A stretch of 64,000 bases of DNA from Pseudomonas mandelii (GTDB lineage Bacteria > Pseudomonadota > Gammaproteobacteria > Pseudomonadales > Pseudomonadaceae). Shown piece by piece: positions 62,749 through 64,000 of the stretch. Where the stretch lies: assembly GCF_006438925.1 (NCBI RefSeq), contig NZ_RCZA01000005.1:372001-436000 (forward strand). Reading direction: 5' to 3'. The position numbers were made by a program, and so were the translations under genes. The notes under the pieces were generated by a model that saw only the letters and a list, made by a program, of their open reading frames with translations, had not been told where the DNA came from and ran no database searches. Within the stretch, counting starts at the first letter, position 1, and every line of letters starts with the position of its first letter.

Positions 62749-64000
62749 TGAGCAGCATTCCCGTGGCAACCCGCGACATTCGTCGGGTATTGATCGCCAA
62801 CCGTGGCGAAATCGCCGTGCGCATCGTGCGCGCCTGTAAAACCCTGGGCATTGAATCGGTGGCGGCCGTCTCCGAAGCCGACCGGGACAGCCTGGCTGCC
62901 CGCCTCGCCGACCAGTACGTCATCATTGGTCCACCTCCAGCGGCGCAAAGTTATCTGTGCGCCGATCTGCTGGTACGTACCGCACTGGAACACCGCTGCG
63001 ACGCCATCCATCCGGGTTATGGCTTCCTTTCCGAGCGCTCGCATTTCGCTCAGGCCTGTGAAGACGCCGGCCTCGTGTTCATCGGCCCCTCAGCGGAAAT
63101 CATTGATTCGATGGGCGACAAAATCACCGCCGTCGGTCTGGCCGAAAAAGCCGAAGTGCCGCGTGTGCCGGGCTCGGACGCCGTGGCCGATGCCGAGACT
63201 GCCCGCAGTATTGCCAGCGACATCGGCTATCCGGTGCTGTTCAAGGCAACGGCCGGGGGCGGCGGACGTGGCATGCGGATCGTGCGCAGCGATGAAGAAG
63301 CCGAGGCGGCCTTCCGTTCGGCCTCCTCGGAAGCGCAAGCCGCCTTTGGCGATCCGACCCTTTATGTCGAGAAGTTCATCGAACTGGCGCGCCATATCGA
63401 AATCCAGATCATGGGCGATCGTCATGGCAACGTGGTGCATCTGGGCGAACGTGAGTGCTCGACCCAACGCCGTCACCAAAAGCTGATCGAGGAAGCACCC
63501 TCCCCCAGCCTCGCGCCGCAAACCCGGGAGCAAATGGGCGAATGCGCCGTACGTCTGGCGAAAAATGTCGGCTACTTCGGCGCGGGTACGATCGAATTCG
63601 TAGTCGATGACCGCGATGGAAAATTCTATTTTCTGGAAATGAATACCCGCATCCAGGTCGAACACCCGGTGACGGAGATGATCACCGGCTACGACCTGGT
63701 CGCCGAGCAGATTCGCATCGCCGCAGGCCTGCCGCTGTCGTTCAGTCAGGCCGACGTGAAGCTGGTCGGCCATGCGATCGAATGCCGGATCAATGCCGAG
63801 GACCCGGACCGCAATTTCCTGCCGAGCCCGGGTCTGGTGAGCGAATGGCAACCACCCAAAGGCAAAGGGGTACGGGTCGATACCCACTGCTACAGCGGCG
63901 CCACCGTGCCACCTTTTTATGACTCCCTGCTCGCCAAACTGATTGTGCATGCGCCGACGCGCAGCGAGGCGATCGTGCTCATGCGCAAGGCACTGGAGGA
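62748..64000 (+). CDS. Biotin carboxylase subunit (3' end outside window)
   Basis: ATP-grasp enzyme charging carrier biotin with CO2. The 417 codons present cover the N-domain (VLIANRGEIAVRIVRACKTLGI), HPGYGFLSE, the ATP-binding glycine loop KATAGGGGRGMR, ERECSTQRRHQKLIEEAPSP and the catalytic EMNTRIQVEHPVTEMI. Only the last 30-40 residues of an AccC-length protein are missing if it is a stand-alone subunit; a longer alpha-subunit with more domains cannot be excluded. It starts inside the stop of the carrier gene. Confidence 0.94.
   Translation, partial: MSSIPVATRDIRRVLIANRGEIAVRIVRACKTLGIESVAAVSEADRDSLAARLADQYVIIGPPPAAQSYLCADLLVRTALEHRCDAIHPGYGFLSERSHFAQACEDAGLVFIGPSAEIIDSMGDKITAVGLAEKAEVPRVPGSDAVADAETARSIASDIGYPVLFKATAGGGGRGMRIVRSDEEAEAAFRSASSEAQAAFGDPTLYVEKFIELARHIEIQIMGDRHGNVVHLGERECSTQRRHQKLIEEAPSPSLAPQTREQMGECAVRLAKNVGYFGAGTIEFVVDDRDGKFYFLEMNTRIQVEHPVTEMITGYDLVAEQIRIAAGLPLSFSQADVKLVGHAIECRINAEDPDRNFLPSPGLVSEWQPPKGKGVRVDTHCYSGATVPPFYDSLLAKLIVHAPTRSEAIVLMRKALE

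Overview
The window is a chromosomal segment of a Gram-negative gammaproteobacterium, most likely a Pseudomonas of the P. fluorescens group. This rests on the GC-rich coding sequence, several families of REP/REPIN palindromes typical of that group, strong AAGGAGG-type ribosome binding sites, and gene content (CynR-CynS-CynT, LldD, DctA-TtuC, GlxA regulators, DUF1302/DUF1329 genes, MHS transporters with a cysteine-bearing insert). No rRNA, tRNA, CRISPR array or prophage was seen.

Layout. 0-3.6 kb: the end of a GMC oxidoreductase, an MHS transporter and L-lactate dehydrogenase. 3.6-6.5 kb: a plastic zone in which an IS110-family (IS1111-like) element splits an intergenic repeat whose intact inverted copy lies downstream, followed by a DUF427 gene and an epimerase remnant. 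6.6-13.5 kb: an unusual papain-like protease/lipase fusion, topB preceded by a consensus LexA box, and small metabolic genes. 13.4-16.2 kb: cyanate detoxification (cynR divergent from cynS, then cynT) and a BON protein. 16.4-19.5 kb: a ProA-like dehydrogenase, a muramidase remnant and glutaminase. 19.9-24.2 kb: an HvfA-like Cys-rich RiPP precursor with a DoxX partner but no maturase genes beside it, then a GST, a dienelactone hydrolase, and a Nit6803-like nitrilase with a GlxA-type regulator. 25.4-30.4 kb: an adenosine-specific kinase, tartrate/C4-dicarboxylate genes (dctA, ttuC, LysR) and a NYN/LOTUS protein. 30.8-48.4 kb: scattered single genes (aminotransferase, gfa, diguanylate cyclase, ABC exporter, cell-wall hydrolase, CAP protein, moaA, chrA, DeoR, second MHS transporter, HD hydrolase) mixed with broken genes (GNAT with a one-base frameshift, a 61-codon fdhF stub, a cobS scrap).

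48.4-64 kb is the most coherent block. A minus-strand series reads: small biotinyl carrier, GntR regulator, AMP-forming acyl-CoA ligase, carboxyltransferase, MFS transporter, YeiH-type exporter, DUF1302, DUF1329, Ycf48-like propeller, RND/MMPL transporter. Opposite it, on the plus strand, are an AccB-like carrier and a biotin carboxylase that runs off the window. Two near-identical ATTGT-NN-ACAAT palindromes, one at the ligase start and one in the divergent promoter, mark this as one GntR-controlled regulon. My inference is that an imported organic acid is activated to a CoA thioester and carboxylated, with a four-gene envelope system handling the substrate or a product. The substrate is unknown, and this block is the best candidate here for an undescribed pathway.
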